This document shows positions 1 to 9,979 of a stretch of DNA of 64,000 nucleotides, in pieces (position 1 is the first letter of the stretch; the number at the start of each line of letters is the position of its first letter). Source of the DNA: Xiphydria camelus (Eukaryota > Arthropoda > Insecta > Hymenoptera > Xiphydriidae); the NCBI GenBank assembly GCA_963678675.1, contig OY783192.1, positions 3,916,001 to 3,980,000 on the forward strand, in the 5' to 3' direction. The position numbers were made by a program, and so were the translations under genes. The notes beneath the pieces are model-generated. The model did no database searches. It saw nothing but the letters and a program-made list of their open reading frames with translations, and was not told the DNA's origin.

Positions 1-1330
1 CTTGCTCGAAGAAAACCATGACTTGCTTCTGAAATTATATTATATCATGTTTTTAATTAAAGAATAAATTTTGTTGGCACTAGTAATTATTTCTCTCAGT
101 GTGATTGTGATTATTTATCATTGACTCATGGAAGATAAACGCGAATTTGATAACTAAATTTCATACACTCCAGACAATTGGAAGAGCAAGGTCGAAAGCA
201 AACTGCACGTAAAATATTTACTACCGCTCGAGCATGCACGTTAGTTAGGCTGTGTTTAATCAAAGAAAAAACAGAGATCGTCTCAACTATACGCGTCTAA
301 ACCATCGACGGCCCGTCATTGGCGATTTCGCGAAAGATAACGCCTTCCGGGGAATACGATTAGACGCTGACTTGTTTGTCCGTCTGATTAATGACGAGTG
401 CCACGCTTGTTTTTAAGAAAGAACCGCGACTCGGCGAGATAATTTCACACGGAGGCAGAACGCACCAAAGCGGACTGACGTAGTAATTTCGTCCCCGCGA
501 CCGTGGCGCGGACGCTTCGCACCAATGAAAATAATAAAAGCGGCGAATCGTTTTTTTCTTCTCTCATCGTTACCCCGAGCCTCGATAGACCTCGCGCGGA
601 TGCATCGTCCGACGAGTTTCACGTTTCGTGACTCGGTACCCCGGCACGTTATCGATTCCCTTTCCTCCCCCACCCTCCCTCCCACCCTTCGACCTCCTCG
701 CGCCTCACGAACACCGATAGAGCGCGGGTGGTGCGCGCAAAAGTCGTCGCGTCGGATTGTCGCGCGATGCACTCGAGATATCGTTCGAACTTCGCTCTCG
801 AAGTTGCGTGCGGCCGCGTACGAGCACCTACACGGCTCGCGGAAGAGAGTCGGAACGCGAGGGTCGAGAACGGAAGTAGTTTATCGCGCTTTGACACAAT
901 CGACGCGCGCGCGTGATAATTGATTCTTTCTCGGGTCGTCGCGCATCGCGATCTGAACGAGAGAGATTACGCGAAGTCGTCGGTGTAATCTGTGCGAGAG
1001 TTCATTGACCAGGGGAGAGGGGACGGGGAATTTTCTGAAACCTCTCCTCGCACAGAATTCCGACTCGGTGAGGATACGGTACCCAAGGTTTCGCCAGCTG
1101 TTGGCATAAGAAATGAGTTTATGTTCTGCGACTGAAAAGTTTGGCAAACTTTATTAACTGCGGGATGAAGATCATCGTGGGGCTCCCTCCCACTCTCTCG
1201 GCTTCTCGGCGTCTCGTATATAGGTGGATGTATATATACATATACGAGCAAATAGCAAACTTCTTCGAGGAAATGTATCCTTCTGACGCGGGACACGCGA
1301 TTTCTGGGACGATTTCTCACGTGGCGAATC
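1..1330. other. Gene-free stretch, partly CpG-rich
   Basis: Bases 1-400 are AT-rich and show nothing recognisable. From about 420 to 1140 the DNA is CpG-rich with overlapping open frames on both strands (Arg/Ser-rich translations, no domain motifs), which I read as compositional rather than coding. No tRNA, splice-supported exon or repeat copy was recognised here. Confidence 0.5.
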
Positions 1331-1598
1331 TGCTTTTTACACCGAAAAAAAAAGAAATTTATATGTTCCAACCAAATTATTTTGGTTGAAGGTTAAATTT
1401 CGTCAAACTAACCACACTGTGTGTTCGGTTGGACTGAACATAGGTGGAATAACTAAATTTTTGTCGTTTCATTCGATAAAATTCACTTTGTTAGTAGATG
1501 TAAATCAATTCAAGTTCATTGCTTCGTTAAATCAATCCGAGGTGGTTTGTTTTAACAAAGTTTTTGTCGAACAGACGGTGAAAGTATTGTGTTAACTA
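1331..1598. mobile_element. Possible MITE fragment, left of a family A copy
   Basis: It begins with CACCGAAAAAAA after TA, close to the CAC(T/G)GAGAAAAA termini of the MITEs in this window, followed by a small hairpin (CCAACCAAATTATTTTGGTTG). No matching right end was found before the family A copy that starts at 1599, so this may be a truncated element or the left flank of an element interrupted by family A. Confidence 0.35.
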
Positions 1599-1861
1599 CG
1601 CTCAGAAAAGTATCTTGGTTAAAATGACAAAATGCACCCGATTAACGGAATTTAGTTATTCTAACCAAAATACTAGTAAGTTGAACCAAATATCAAGTTA
1701 CTCTAATTACATGTTTAGTAATTTGAACTACATGTCTAGTTATTATAACCAGAAAATGGTCAGTCTAACCAAACAGAGATGGAGGGAATCCATATTTCAC
1801 CAAACCGTTTGATTATGGTCTTCAGGATTTCGTTTAAATTGACCAGGTTATTTTTTTAGTG
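1599..1861 (+). mobile_element. Family A MITE, 263 bp
   Basis: Terminal inverted repeats read CGCTCAGAAAAGTATCTTGG on the left and, on the right, an end in TTATTTTTTTAGTG; TA dinucleotides flank both ends (1597-1598, 1862-1863). After the terminus comes the family hallmark GTTAAAATGACAAAAT, then repeated short phrases of the type TAGTTATTCTAACCAAA. There is no coding capacity. The TA duplication and short length fit a non-autonomous Tc1/mariner-type element; the superfamily is inferred because no transposase is linked to this family in the window. Confidence 0.72.
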
Positions 1862-1863
1862 TA

Positions 1864-2069
1864 CACTGAGAATAAAAATAATTTGATTTAACGAAATTTT
1901 GAGATGGCGGGCGTCCAACTAAATGTATAGTTACTTGAACACATATTTAGTTGAAGTATCAAGTTACCTCAACTAAATTTTAGTCACTCAAACTACATAT
2001 GTGTTGAGATATCTGTATATTTAGCTGGCCGCCCGAGGAGTTGTAGTTTGGAAATCTTTATTTTCAGTG
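1864..2069. mobile_element. MITE abutting a family A copy
   Basis: Starts CACTGAGAATAAAAATAA and ends CTTTATTTTCAGTG, with TA at 1862-1863 and 2070-2071. The interior has an inverted pair of GGCGGGCGTCC/GGCCGCCCG and repeats of the phrase TTTAGTTGAA/TCAACTAAA. It shares its left TA with the right TA of the preceding MITE, so the two lie head to tail with no other sequence between them. Confidence 0.65.
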
Positions 2070-2520
2070 TAGGTAGTTCTTGAAAAACTTCTGACGGCAG
2101 AGCGCGTAGCGCGTGAAACGCGCTGTGAAGAAACGGAGGACGCTGCGGGATCTCTCCGCTCGTAAATAACATACGGACCCATACGCGAGAACAATCGTAA
2201 TTGCATAACGATGCGCCGATCTCGCCCCGGTGACGATAATGACGACGCGTCCTGGCGGCACTCGACCAGTACAGGAGCTCGCTATCTCGAGACCTCGCTT
2301 CGATGTTTACACGTATAGAATCGATTGCGCAACAGTCACAAGACATTATTTTGATCTCGTCACCGCATAAATGACTGATGATCCGTCGTAGGAGACAAGA
2401 TTTCTTGCTCGACTGTCGTCGCTTGATATCTGCATCGAATCGCGCCTTTCCGTGTCTCCACGTTTGGGTGATCGACTTCGCGAGCTTCGAGTGAGTGGTT
2501 TATCTATGTACATACATATA
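2070..2520. other. No recognisable feature
   Basis: About 450 bases of mixed composition between a MITE and the fold-back element at 2521. Open frames here are short and on one strand only; none shows a family motif. Confidence 0.4.
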
Positions 2521-3399
2521 TACAGGGTGACATTTTGAAAACTTGCCACCCCAATATCTCAGAAAGTTACAGAGATTTTCTAAAAAAGAAAAATACAGTT
2601 TCGGCAGTAGAGAGGGGGAACCAAAATGACATAATCGGAGACGCACCCCCTCCAACCCCCTTAGAGGTAGCCCCCCCAACTTTGTAATCTTAAATAGCAA
2701 CCCCCCATGTGTGATACAGCGTTGGAAAGCTCTTTAAAAATGCTTTAAAGCAACACAAAATTTTGGTACTTTTCGATGAGTAGTTTTCGCGCAAATCGAG
2801 AAAGAAACTGCCAGAAGTAAGTTTTGTCAATTTATTTATTAAAGGTCAATATTGTTACAATAAATTTTCGAAGTGATTTCCATTATCTGATCTTACTCCC
2901 TGCGATTTCTTCTTATGGGAACATCTGAAATCTGTTGTTTTTCAAACTCAACCAGCAAGCATTAACCAACTGAAACAGAGAATTATGCAAGAATGTCGCA
3001 AAATTTCAAGAACAACATTTGAAAAAGTCCGAAAAATCAATGGAAATCATTTTGAAAATTTATTGTCTCGTAATTGACCTTTAATAAGTAAATTGACAAC
3101 TTACTTCTAGCAGTTTCTTTCTCGATTTGCGCAAAAATTACTCATCGAAAGGTACCAAAATTTGATGTTGTTGTAAAGCATTTTTAAAGAGCTTTCCAAC
3201 GCTGTATCACACATGGGGGTTGCTATTTAAGATTACAAAGTTGGAGAGGCTACCCCTAAGGGGGTTGGAGGGGGTGCATCTCCGATTATGTCATTTTGGT
3301 TCCCCCTCTCCACTGCCGAAACCGTATTTTCTTTTTCTAGAAAATCTCTGTAACTTTCTGAGATATTGGGGTGGCAAGTTTTCAAAATGTCACCCTGTA
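2521..3399. mobile_element. Fold-back mariner-like element with ~345-bp inverted arms
   Basis: The element begins TACAGGGTGACATTTTGAAA and ends with its reverse complement (3380-3399). Arms of about 345 bp (2521-2866 and 3056-3399) are highly similar, differing at scattered positions and a few small indels. The ~190-bp loop encodes the C-terminal end of a mariner-family transposase whose stop codon lies inside the right arm. The simplest reading is that the 3' end of a parental mariner-like element was duplicated in inverted orientation and the rest lost. A TA duplication at the tips is consistent with Tc1/mariner, although the flanks are themselves TA-repeats so it cannot be proved. Confidence 0.78.
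2889..3077 (+). pseudogene. C-terminal fragment of a mariner-like transposase
   Basis: An open stretch of 62 codons ends at TGA 3075-3077. It begins DLTPCDFFLWEHLKS, the motif that carries the last catalytic acidic residue of DDE/D mariner-related transposases (the usual form is S-P-D-L-T/A-P-x-D-F-x-L-W). It continues into a Lys/Arg-rich helical tail typical of the family's C-terminus. A full transposase is about 340-350 residues; the N-terminal DNA-binding domain and first two catalytic acids are missing, and an in-frame TGA lies just upstream of the motif. It cannot be functional. Frame conservation to the natural stop suggests the fragment is not very old. Confidence 0.78.
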
Positions 3400-4171
3400 T
3401 ATATATATATATGTTTATATAGGTAAAGCTAATGGATACGTTTATTCGACAGTTTAATTTGGTTAAGTTAATAAATATTACTACGTAGCACCGAAATAAG
3501 GTTTAATGTTTAATTTCGTTGAGTGAACGAATATTGCGAACCTAAAACGTTGAAACTTTTGTCCCTCGTGTAAGTTTGCTGGAATCGAAGAAACTTTTAT
3601 CTCTCCAGCAAAATAAAGGCTTTTTCCTTTCAGCAGGAAACGTAAGGAGAAATACGCATACAATTACTCGAGACGTCTTTCTTCTCGACTCTTCCTTCAT
3701 TTCTAACAGGATTAAGCTAATGAGCTGTCCGGGTTATAATCATATCTTGAGAGAAAAACGGAAAAAACGACAAATCGAGTAAGCTTAATACGGCGAGATA
3801 AGAATACTTCGATAAAATATTATAAGTGAATATTTTGAAAAAAAAAAAAAAACATCCTAAACGCAAAGTAAACTACTCGAAATATCGAGAAGTCGATCCA
3901 TCGTTAACTCCAACGCTGGAAGGTGAAACTTTGTTAAATTTGAATTTGGTAATCCAACTTTGCAATGGAAAATAATTCTGCTCCGCGTTGAATACTAATT
4001 TGGAAAGACAAGGAGGAGGGAAGTAATCTTTTCACATTTCCTCTATTGCGATCGTAAGAATGCAAATAATCCTTAATACCTATGTCGCAGTGTTTACGAA
4101 TATATTTCTGTGTGTAACTTTTTCTAATTTCGGAATAAAGCCCCCGTAGAAGCGAAGTTGTCTTATTTTAC
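3400..4171. other. AT-rich spacer
   Basis: No gene or repeat copy recognised. A (TA)n stretch lies at 3398-3416 and a poly-A run of about 15 at 3838-3852. Confidence 0.4.
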
Positions 4172-4746
4172 ATATATATATAGTCAAATCAACAAACCTA
4201 TAAATAATTGTAATATAAGAACACGAGATTGCAAAAATGTTTATACGCTAAGAAAATAACGTTGATGATAGAGAGCTTAATTTTAGTCGATGCGCTATTA
4301 CTGGAGATATCTGAAGCAGCAGTGCAAACTCCATTGTGAAATGCATCAATGGTGAAATTTCGAAAAATTAACTCTACTTTATTTATAATTTTCAACAAAA
4401 ATCTAAAATTCCCTGATTTTCTTCTGATTGATCAAATCTCCTGACATTTCCCGATTTTCTAGGTCTGTACACTCTAAGAGAAATAATTAGGTTAAAATGA
4501 CAAAACGCATCTAGTTAAACACGTTCGGTTATTCTAACCAAAAGACTGGTCAGTTAAATCAAATATCTAGTTACTCTAACAAAATGTTTAATTATTCCAA
4601 CCAAACGTTTAGTTAGGTATTCTAATCAAAAAGTAGTCAGTCAAATCAAGTAGATGAAGGATTCAAATTTCATGAAACGATTTAGTCATCGTCTCCAGTA
4701 TTTCGGTTAGATTGACCAAGATATTTTTCTCAGTGTAGCCACCCTG
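4172..4746 (+). mobile_element. Dispersed element interrupted by a family A MITE
   Basis: Outside the inserted MITE (4470-4735), this sequence is a diverged direct copy of 28443-28776: shared landmarks are AATATAAGAACACGAG, AAGAAAATAACG, TTAATTTTAGTCGATG and a right end GCCACCCTG. The left part of the 28.3-kb copy is not recognisable here, so this copy is 5' truncated. The right terminus CAGGGTGGC (reverse complement) matches the left terminus CAGGATGGC of the 28.3-kb copy, which suggests a DNA transposon with terminal inverted repeats. No coding relic was recognised. Confidence 0.6.
4470..4735 (+). mobile_element. Family A MITE inserted in a dispersed element
   Basis: Termini CACTCTAAGAGAAATAATTA and (right) GATATTTTTCTCAGTG, with TA on both sides (4468-4469 and 4736-4737). 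The hallmark GGTTAAAATGACAAAACG follows the left terminus. The host sequence on either side joins to give GGTCTGTAGCCACCCTG, and the 28.7-kb copy of the same host has the uninterrupted form ATTTGCAGCCACCCTG, so the insertion point and 2-bp TA duplication are directly supported. Confidence 0.8.
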
Positions 4747-5325
4747 ATATCGCTTCCGCAGGACATACTGGCAATCTCGCGGAAGATACGATCCGCTCGT
4801 TCGACTTACGTATTTTGCGCGTCGCGCTGTATTCGCGGTAACATCTATACGCTCATTTTTTACTTGGCTTTTTACGCGATTAAGGGCGCACCACCAACCG
4901 CCGAGCAGAGGTCGTAAAAGTTTAGAAAATTATATATGATGCATCTCTCGTGATGCCAGGTCTTACGGTTAAGCCTGTAAAGCCAGAGGACATCGGTAGA
5001 TGTGGCAGCCCGGAGTACAGTCGAGTTATAGGTAGGCATACAGCGGTACGGCTTCCGTAACGCTTAATCAATAATTTCCATTCCATCGGGAGTCGCTGCA
5101 GAGAAAGTCGTTCGTGCGAATTAGCAAAGGCGACTCGTCAAACGTGACTACCAAATGAATGCTATTGCACGACTTTTCCACGTTTCTCTCTTTTTCTCCT
5201 TGCATTATTTTCTCCTTAATCGAGAATTTTGTACATTGAGATAGAAAGTGCGAGTATACTCGCCATCCTGACAATTAAAATATTGCTCCATTAGTTTTAC
5301 ATGTTAAAGCAATGACGCCACTCCT
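4747..5325. other. No recognisable feature
   Basis: Mixed composition, no ORF with motif content, no second copy of any repeat family found. Confidence 0.35.
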
Positions 5326-5514
5326 TATGGGGTGGACCGAGGCGAATCGGACGAAAAATCGATATTTTTTAAATTATGTTGAAAATGAGCATTCCGATCG
5401 GTTCGTATTACTTTATTCCTCTCCAGTGAAGCACTGCGAGTAATCGAAATGCTCATTTTCACTACGACCAAAGAAATATAGATCTCTATCCGATTCGCCT
5501 CGATCTACCCTGTA
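5326..5514. mobile_element. Short palindromic MITE, 189 bp
   Basis: Left end TATGGGGTGGACCGAGGCGA and right end whose reverse complement is TACAGGGTAGATCGAGGCGA form about 26-bp imperfect inverted repeats. A second inner pair, GAAAATGAGCATTCCGAT and ATCGAAATGCTCATTTTC, pairs further in, so nearly the whole element can fold. The tip TACAGGGT resembles those of the elements at 2521 and 53672, which suggests a TA-targeting mariner-like parent. Confidence 0.65.
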
Positions 5515-6904
5515 GACAAAATATGGTCAGAGAGCAATTATCGTATATTGATATAATGGTGCGACACAGAGAGTATCGCAATTTACCAAAGCAATAAAAT
5601 CGTACGGAATCGCCACAGACTGCGATTTCTCAAATATATCTCTAATTTTTCACTCTACCGGGGGTCAACGATATTATCTCGCAGACTTCTTTTCGCGCAG
5701 CTACGTGGCGACTGCGGAGCGCCACGCTCTTCCTATACATGTACATAAGAGTGTACATATCTACATGTGTATACACGCGAGATGGGCCAAAGTCTAACAG
5801 ACACGACACACCTCCGACCTTCCTATCGATCTGCGGGGTAGAGGTTTTACACACCCCCGTTCCTCGCGGTCCTCGCCACGAGCCCGGTAAAGTCCTCGTG
5901 AGGAAAGGCAAAGCAAGCCCTTACTGCGGAGAGCCTTTCCGTTCCCCCTCCCTTCCGCCCTTCGCGCACTCTCCCACCCCCGCGCCACCACTTCTCCCGA
6001 AAAAGGAGGAAGAGCCGATAATACATTTTTACGACTCCGCTTCCCTTCGACCCCCGGCGGCCTCGGTATAAAGTCCCAGTTTTACGCCCGACTGCGGGAA
6101 TGCCTCCACCCCTCCACCTGGCCCCGCAGCTACGCCACCGCCCTCTCGTTCGGCGCGAGCGAGATCCCGGCGATGCTTATGGATCGCGGTTTTGTGGCCG
6201 GCCGAACGTTATATCCATTTAGCGTAGTCGTACAGCCTCCGCGAATGAGAGGTTAAAGAGGGATGCTCTCTTCGTTTAGAGCCGTCCGTGATCATTAGAT
6301 CGCGCTTGCGACGGGAAATGCCAAATTCAACGCGAATACCCAGGCGGAAACGTATATAGCCTATATATAGATTTGGTTCTATAGGGTAACGTGGACCAAC
6401 ATTGGCACTGGGTTAACATTGACACGTTTTCTGACTCTCATTACTTTCTGCTAATAACTCGTAATAACACTGTTCTTGTCTACCTTAATAAATACCGAAT
6501 AGGCCGCCACCTGACGCCGTGCGTAAATGTCAGCGCTTTCATAATGATCACCCGATTCGGTGTCGTTAAGTTTTCACGTGGGCGTGCATGTCCTATTTTC
6601 GACGAAGGAAACTTTTAGAAACTTTAGGTCTTTTTAAAGTGGCAAAAATTTATAATTAAAATGACTATTATAATTTAATCTCTATACAAAATCAACTGCT
6701 GTTGTCAATTTTGGAATGTAATAAACAAAAATTCAGATTTTAGCCGATTGCATGCAGTATAGACGAAAATTTTAACAGGTGTCAATCTTAAACAGGATAT
6801 GGGGTAAGATTGACATCTACTTTATTTCTGTTTAAATCATTGTTCAAAAACGATAAGTAGTAAAATAAAATGCGTCTTATATCATATAAAGAGAGAGTCA
6901 GGCT
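5515..6904. other. GC-rich block then AT-rich tract, no gene
   Basis: 5640-6350 is CpG- and CT-rich and contains a TATA-like GGTATAAAG at 6065-6073 that could be a core promoter, with nothing downstream to confirm it. From 6380 the sequence becomes AT-rich. It carries phrases such as GGTTAACATTGACAC (about 6412) and GGGGTAAGATTGACA (about 6801) that look like degenerate terminal sequences of a pogo-type element, but I could not pair them convincingly. Confidence 0.35.
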
Positions 6905-7345
6905 TGCTTATCAATACATTATCAAATCTGATAACTTCAGTTTTTTTGTTCACACAAATTGGCCTAAATATGAATAAAGTGAAAAAAAAAAATTGGAAAT
7001 TTGAAAGCAAAAGGACGTGTAAGGTACTAGCTTTCCGCCTGCGATTTTGTCCACGTGGATCTCGAAATAATCTCATTCCCTATTTTACTTAAGGGATAAA
7101 TTGCAAAAAATCCTGAAATACGTCTTTCTTAGTTTCAAGCCAAAAAGCTAAATACCAATTTTCATGGATCTAACTTCATAAATGACGGATTTTCATACAA
7201 ACTTACATCCCCTATTTTAATACCTCGAGCGAGGAATTTCATAAAATTCTTTCTTAGTGGGTGTCTACGTCAGAAGAAAAACTTACCGTCCAAATGTCAC
7301 GTAAGCTTCAGCGGTTTCAGCCCGGCGTTGATGAATCAGTTAGGC
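6905..7345 (-). repeat. Dispersed repeat, reverse-strand copy
   Basis: This is a diverged reverse-complement copy of 60985-61410. Shared landmarks (read on the minus strand) are CCGAAACCACTGAAGC-like sequence near 7310, TTTTGACGTAAACATCCAC-like sequence near 7262, AGGGGATGTAAATTTGTATG-like sequence near 7200, CGTCTTTCTT/AAGAAAGACGT near 7125, and GGTCTAAATATG-like sequence near 6962. No ORF is conserved between the two copies, so it is a non-coding part of a transposon or a non-autonomous element. The class cannot be set from two copies. Confidence 0.6.
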
Positions 7346-7414
7346 CATGTAGTTAGGTAGTCAGGCCATGTTATTTTATATATATAGATATATAATTGTT
7401 ATACAAACTATATA

Positions 7415-7640
7415 CATATACATATGAAGCTAAACGTATCCGCCAGGAAGGAAACTTTAATCACTATTACATCATTATCTATGAGCTTTTGGCTTATATT
7501 TGTAAAATACGTTTTTGAAGATTAGATATATTTTTATCTATAACAGTCTTATATCGATGTAGGCCAAAAGTTCATAAATAATGAGATAATAGTGATTAAA
7601 GTTCCTTTACTGACGAGTAACTTTAGCCTCATATGGTATA
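7415..7640. mobile_element. Family B MITE, about 220 bp
   Basis: Matches the better-preserved copy at 38052-38270 throughout: left CATATGAAGCTAAACGTATC, internal ATGAGCTTTTGGCTTATATT and GTAGGCCAAAAGTTCATAAA, right GACGAGTAACTTTAGCCTCA and TATGGTATA. The inner pair ATGAGCTTTTGGC/GCCAAAAGTTCAT forms a second palindrome inside the terminal inverted repeats. Non-coding. Confidence 0.7.
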
Positions 7641-8120
7641 TGAACTATTTAAAATTTTTTAATTTTTGTATAATGCATATAAATAGTCCATATATATATA
7701 TGATTTATATAGAAATCATATATAATCCTATAGGACCAAATCCACATATGAACAATACATAACCCATATAGGACTTTTCCGCTTGGGTAACGTACGATCT
7801 CTATCATTTGACAAGATTTTCACGAATCTTCTAATCATTTTACGGATAAGTGCTCGATACAGAGATCGGTTACGAGACGAGAGGGGGCGAGAGGATAATC
7901 GCGCGTACGCGCACTATACACTGAAAAAAATTTTCAGGGAATTGAGCAATAATTCTGGCTGAACCAACCAGAATTTCTAGCCACCGTGGCCACAGCCAGA
8001 AGTTTTCTTAAGACAGCCAGCCGAGTATGGCTAAGCTAATATGTTTAAAGTAACAATATCGTGATGTTTGTGTCAAGCTGCGCTGTACTGTTGAGCCAGT
8101 TATTTATTCTGATTGATTTA

Positions 8121-8297
8121 GACGTGCAGTATGCCTACGTAAGCTGTACCGTATCGCTAAATTGCACGGAAATTCTGGTTCATCTAGACAAGCAGTATAG
8201 CTGTGTCAGCTATACCGTATTGCTAAATTGCGCGGGAATTTTGGTTCGTTTAGACAAGCAGTATAGCTGTGTCAGCTATACCGTATTGCTAAATTGA
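8121..8297 (+). repeat. 66-bp minisatellite, about 2.7 units
   Basis: Units start at 8121, 8187 and 8253 (GACAAGCAGTATAGCTGTGT in units 2 and 3). Units 2 and 3 are almost identical; unit 1 is more diverged. Because 66 is a multiple of three, the array produces an apparent repeated peptide, but it has no coding context and lies inside a transposon. A further inner palindrome (AGTATAGCTGTGTCAGCTATACCGTAT) makes each unit hairpin-prone. Confidence 0.75.
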
Positions 8298-8397
8298 AAG
8301 TAGGATTTTGCAAAAAGGGGGCGCGCACGCCTATCCTGCCGCCTGCCAACCCGCCTACTGGGGTGTCGGTTTTTTTTCCAACCCTTCCGGGATTCGA

Positions 8398-8428
<31 letters not shown>

Positions 8429-8622
8429 GAAGGGGAAATGCATTTACGCACCATCCCCAGGTTTGGCTAGAAATCCGGAGGTGTGTGGAGCTCGGGTGAT
8501 CCCGCGACGAGAAAGTGCAATGTCGCGGGGCCCACACCGGGATTTGAACCTGCGTTCCTTAGATGAGATGCTTCGAGACTGGGAATGCTCGCATTCTACC
8601 AATTGCGCCACCGACTCTTCAA
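8398..8622 (-). mobile_element. tRNA-derived SINE
   Basis: Read on the minus strand, the head carries an A-box TGGCGCAATTGG (complement of 8599-8610) and a B-box GGTTCAAATCCC (complement of 8539-8550), the internal RNA polymerase III promoter of tRNA genes. The spacing of about 60 nt is long, and the would-be acceptor strands (AGTCGGT and GGGCCCC) do not pair, so this is not a functional tRNA. An unrelated body of about 100 nt follows, then a 28-nt poly-A tail (T run at 8398-8425 on the plus strand). Head, body and A-tail are the layout of a SINE copied by a LINE. No clear target-site duplication was found. Confidence 0.75.
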
Positions 8623-8743
8623 GTGGTCTTAGCTAAAACAGGCCTTTATATAATGCAACACTGAGATATCTCGGCAAAAATATTTAAATAAATATTTAAT
8701 TTGCTATCGGGGTACCGACTCGACTTCTACCGGTATTTCGTAT

Positions 8744-8889
8744 GCCTCGGGCACAGAACCGCACAGTTGCAGGGACCTTTTCGGCCGGGCTTGGTCGGTA
8801 TTGGAGCCACTTCTACCGGTAAAAATTGCTCGAATACCGACTAAGCCCGGCCGAAGGGGTCCCTGCAACTGTGTGGAACTGCGCGAGGC
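8744..8889. repeat. Long hairpin inside the composite element
   Basis: Arms of about 60 bp (8744-8805 and 8830-8889) pair with few mismatches: GCACAGTTGCAGGGACC with GGTCCCTGCAACTGTGT, and CGGCCGGGCTTGGTCGGTAT with ATACCGACTAAGCCCGGCCG. A direct repeat CTTCTACCGGTA occurs outside the left arm (8724) and at the loop (8810). It could be a separate fold-back inserted in the larger element. Confidence 0.75.
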
Positions 8890-9250
8890 ATCCAGTATAG
8901 TCCACCCAGCCATACCGTTCAGTCACACTACACATAAGTTTACAGTTGGTGTAAACATACGTTTTATAGTCCAGCTAACTATACCTATATACCTATATTA
9001 CGTATAATCATACAGTTGGGGTAAGAATACGTCATCTGCTTAGGATAACCTTTCTAGTATATTAAGTAATCAGATGCCATATTGCTGCATCAAACATATC
9101 TGTTAGCAATACTTGGACTGCTAACACAGCAATGCTGTATCTCAAATACAACTAATAGAATTATTGTAATAAAAATATTTTTAGGGGGGAATGGCTAGAA
9201 AGTCTCAGCCAGAAATGTATTGCTGTTAAAACTAAAGATTTTTTTCAGTG

Positions 9251-9979
9251 TACGCTCGCAGTCTTGAATCAGCAGGATATATCGGGATTCGAGAGAAGCC
9301 TGATTATTTCGCCACTGCGGCACCGCAGCGACCGACGCCTGCCGTGGCTTTAAATACACGCCACTCGGCGCTATTGATAGAATTGCACGTCGGTAGATCG
9401 TCATTACCGTCGCGCAGACTAATAACTCGGTAACTTTTCCCGAGGAGATACAGCGACGCGGTCTCCGCCTCTCACCGGGTGTATAATTTGTTTCGGCGCA
9501 TCAATGGATTCATGATTTTCCCATAGACGCAGACACGCTTACTCGACTACATACACACATCGGTGATGTTTATCGGCAGTCGCAGAATGCAGAAGCAGAG
9601 AGACTGACGCGCTTTCCTTCCACGCATCGAGCGAACAGTGACGCAATTCGAGCTTTCCGCGGAAGATGACTCGTCGGGCGCGTGGGCAATCGGCACGATT
9701 CGCGAGAGCGATACGCGCGACCTACGCGACGTTCGTGCCTTTTCTGGAACCTTATCTCCTAATCGGTACCTCTCCTTTCCGCTTCGTCTGCACCCCTCGC
9801 GCTCTCGACTGCACCAACGTGCAAAGGGGGACGAGAGATAACAAACTTGACCCCGATTCTCACGCCGCGAGATGGCCGAGTAAAGGTCGACGTTTTCGAA
9901 GGAACGACTCAGCGGGGGGCGATCCTCTCGAAGCGGGGAACGTTTGGAATCGACGCGTCGCGCTGCGCGGCGCTATACT
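9251..9979. other. GC-rich stretch without recognised gene
   Basis: CpG-rich with overlapping open frames on both strands; the longest translation runs on into the downstream 140-bp tandem repeat, which argues against it being a real protein. Confidence 0.35.

Larger units (their letters stand above)
7919..9250. mobile_element. Composite 1.33-kb non-autonomous element
   Basis: Termini CACTGAAAAAAATTTTCAGG (left) and CTAAAGATTTTTTTCAGTG (right), with TA at 7917-7918 and 9251-9252. A second pair of subterminal inverted repeats lies inside: CAATAATTCTGGCTGA near 7948 and TCAGCCAGAAATGTATTG near 9207. The interior holds a 66-bp minisatellite (8121-8297), a tRNA-derived SINE (about 8398-8622) and a long hairpin (8744-8889). 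No transposase relic was seen. The ends resemble the CACTGAGAAAA MITEs of this window. Confidence 0.65.

Noticed and set aside
2500..3426. Two near-identical short proteins on opposite strands (2500-2700 and 3220-3426)
   Set aside because: They are the two inverted arms of the fold-back element read in opposite directions.
8061..8297. 78-codon frame with a repeated 22-residue peptide
   Set aside because: Produced by a 66-bp minisatellite inside a transposon; no start context or further coding sequence.
8529..8622. Functional tRNA gene
   Set aside because: A- and B-boxes are present but the acceptor strands do not pair, the box spacing is long, and a body plus A tail follow; called a SINE instead.
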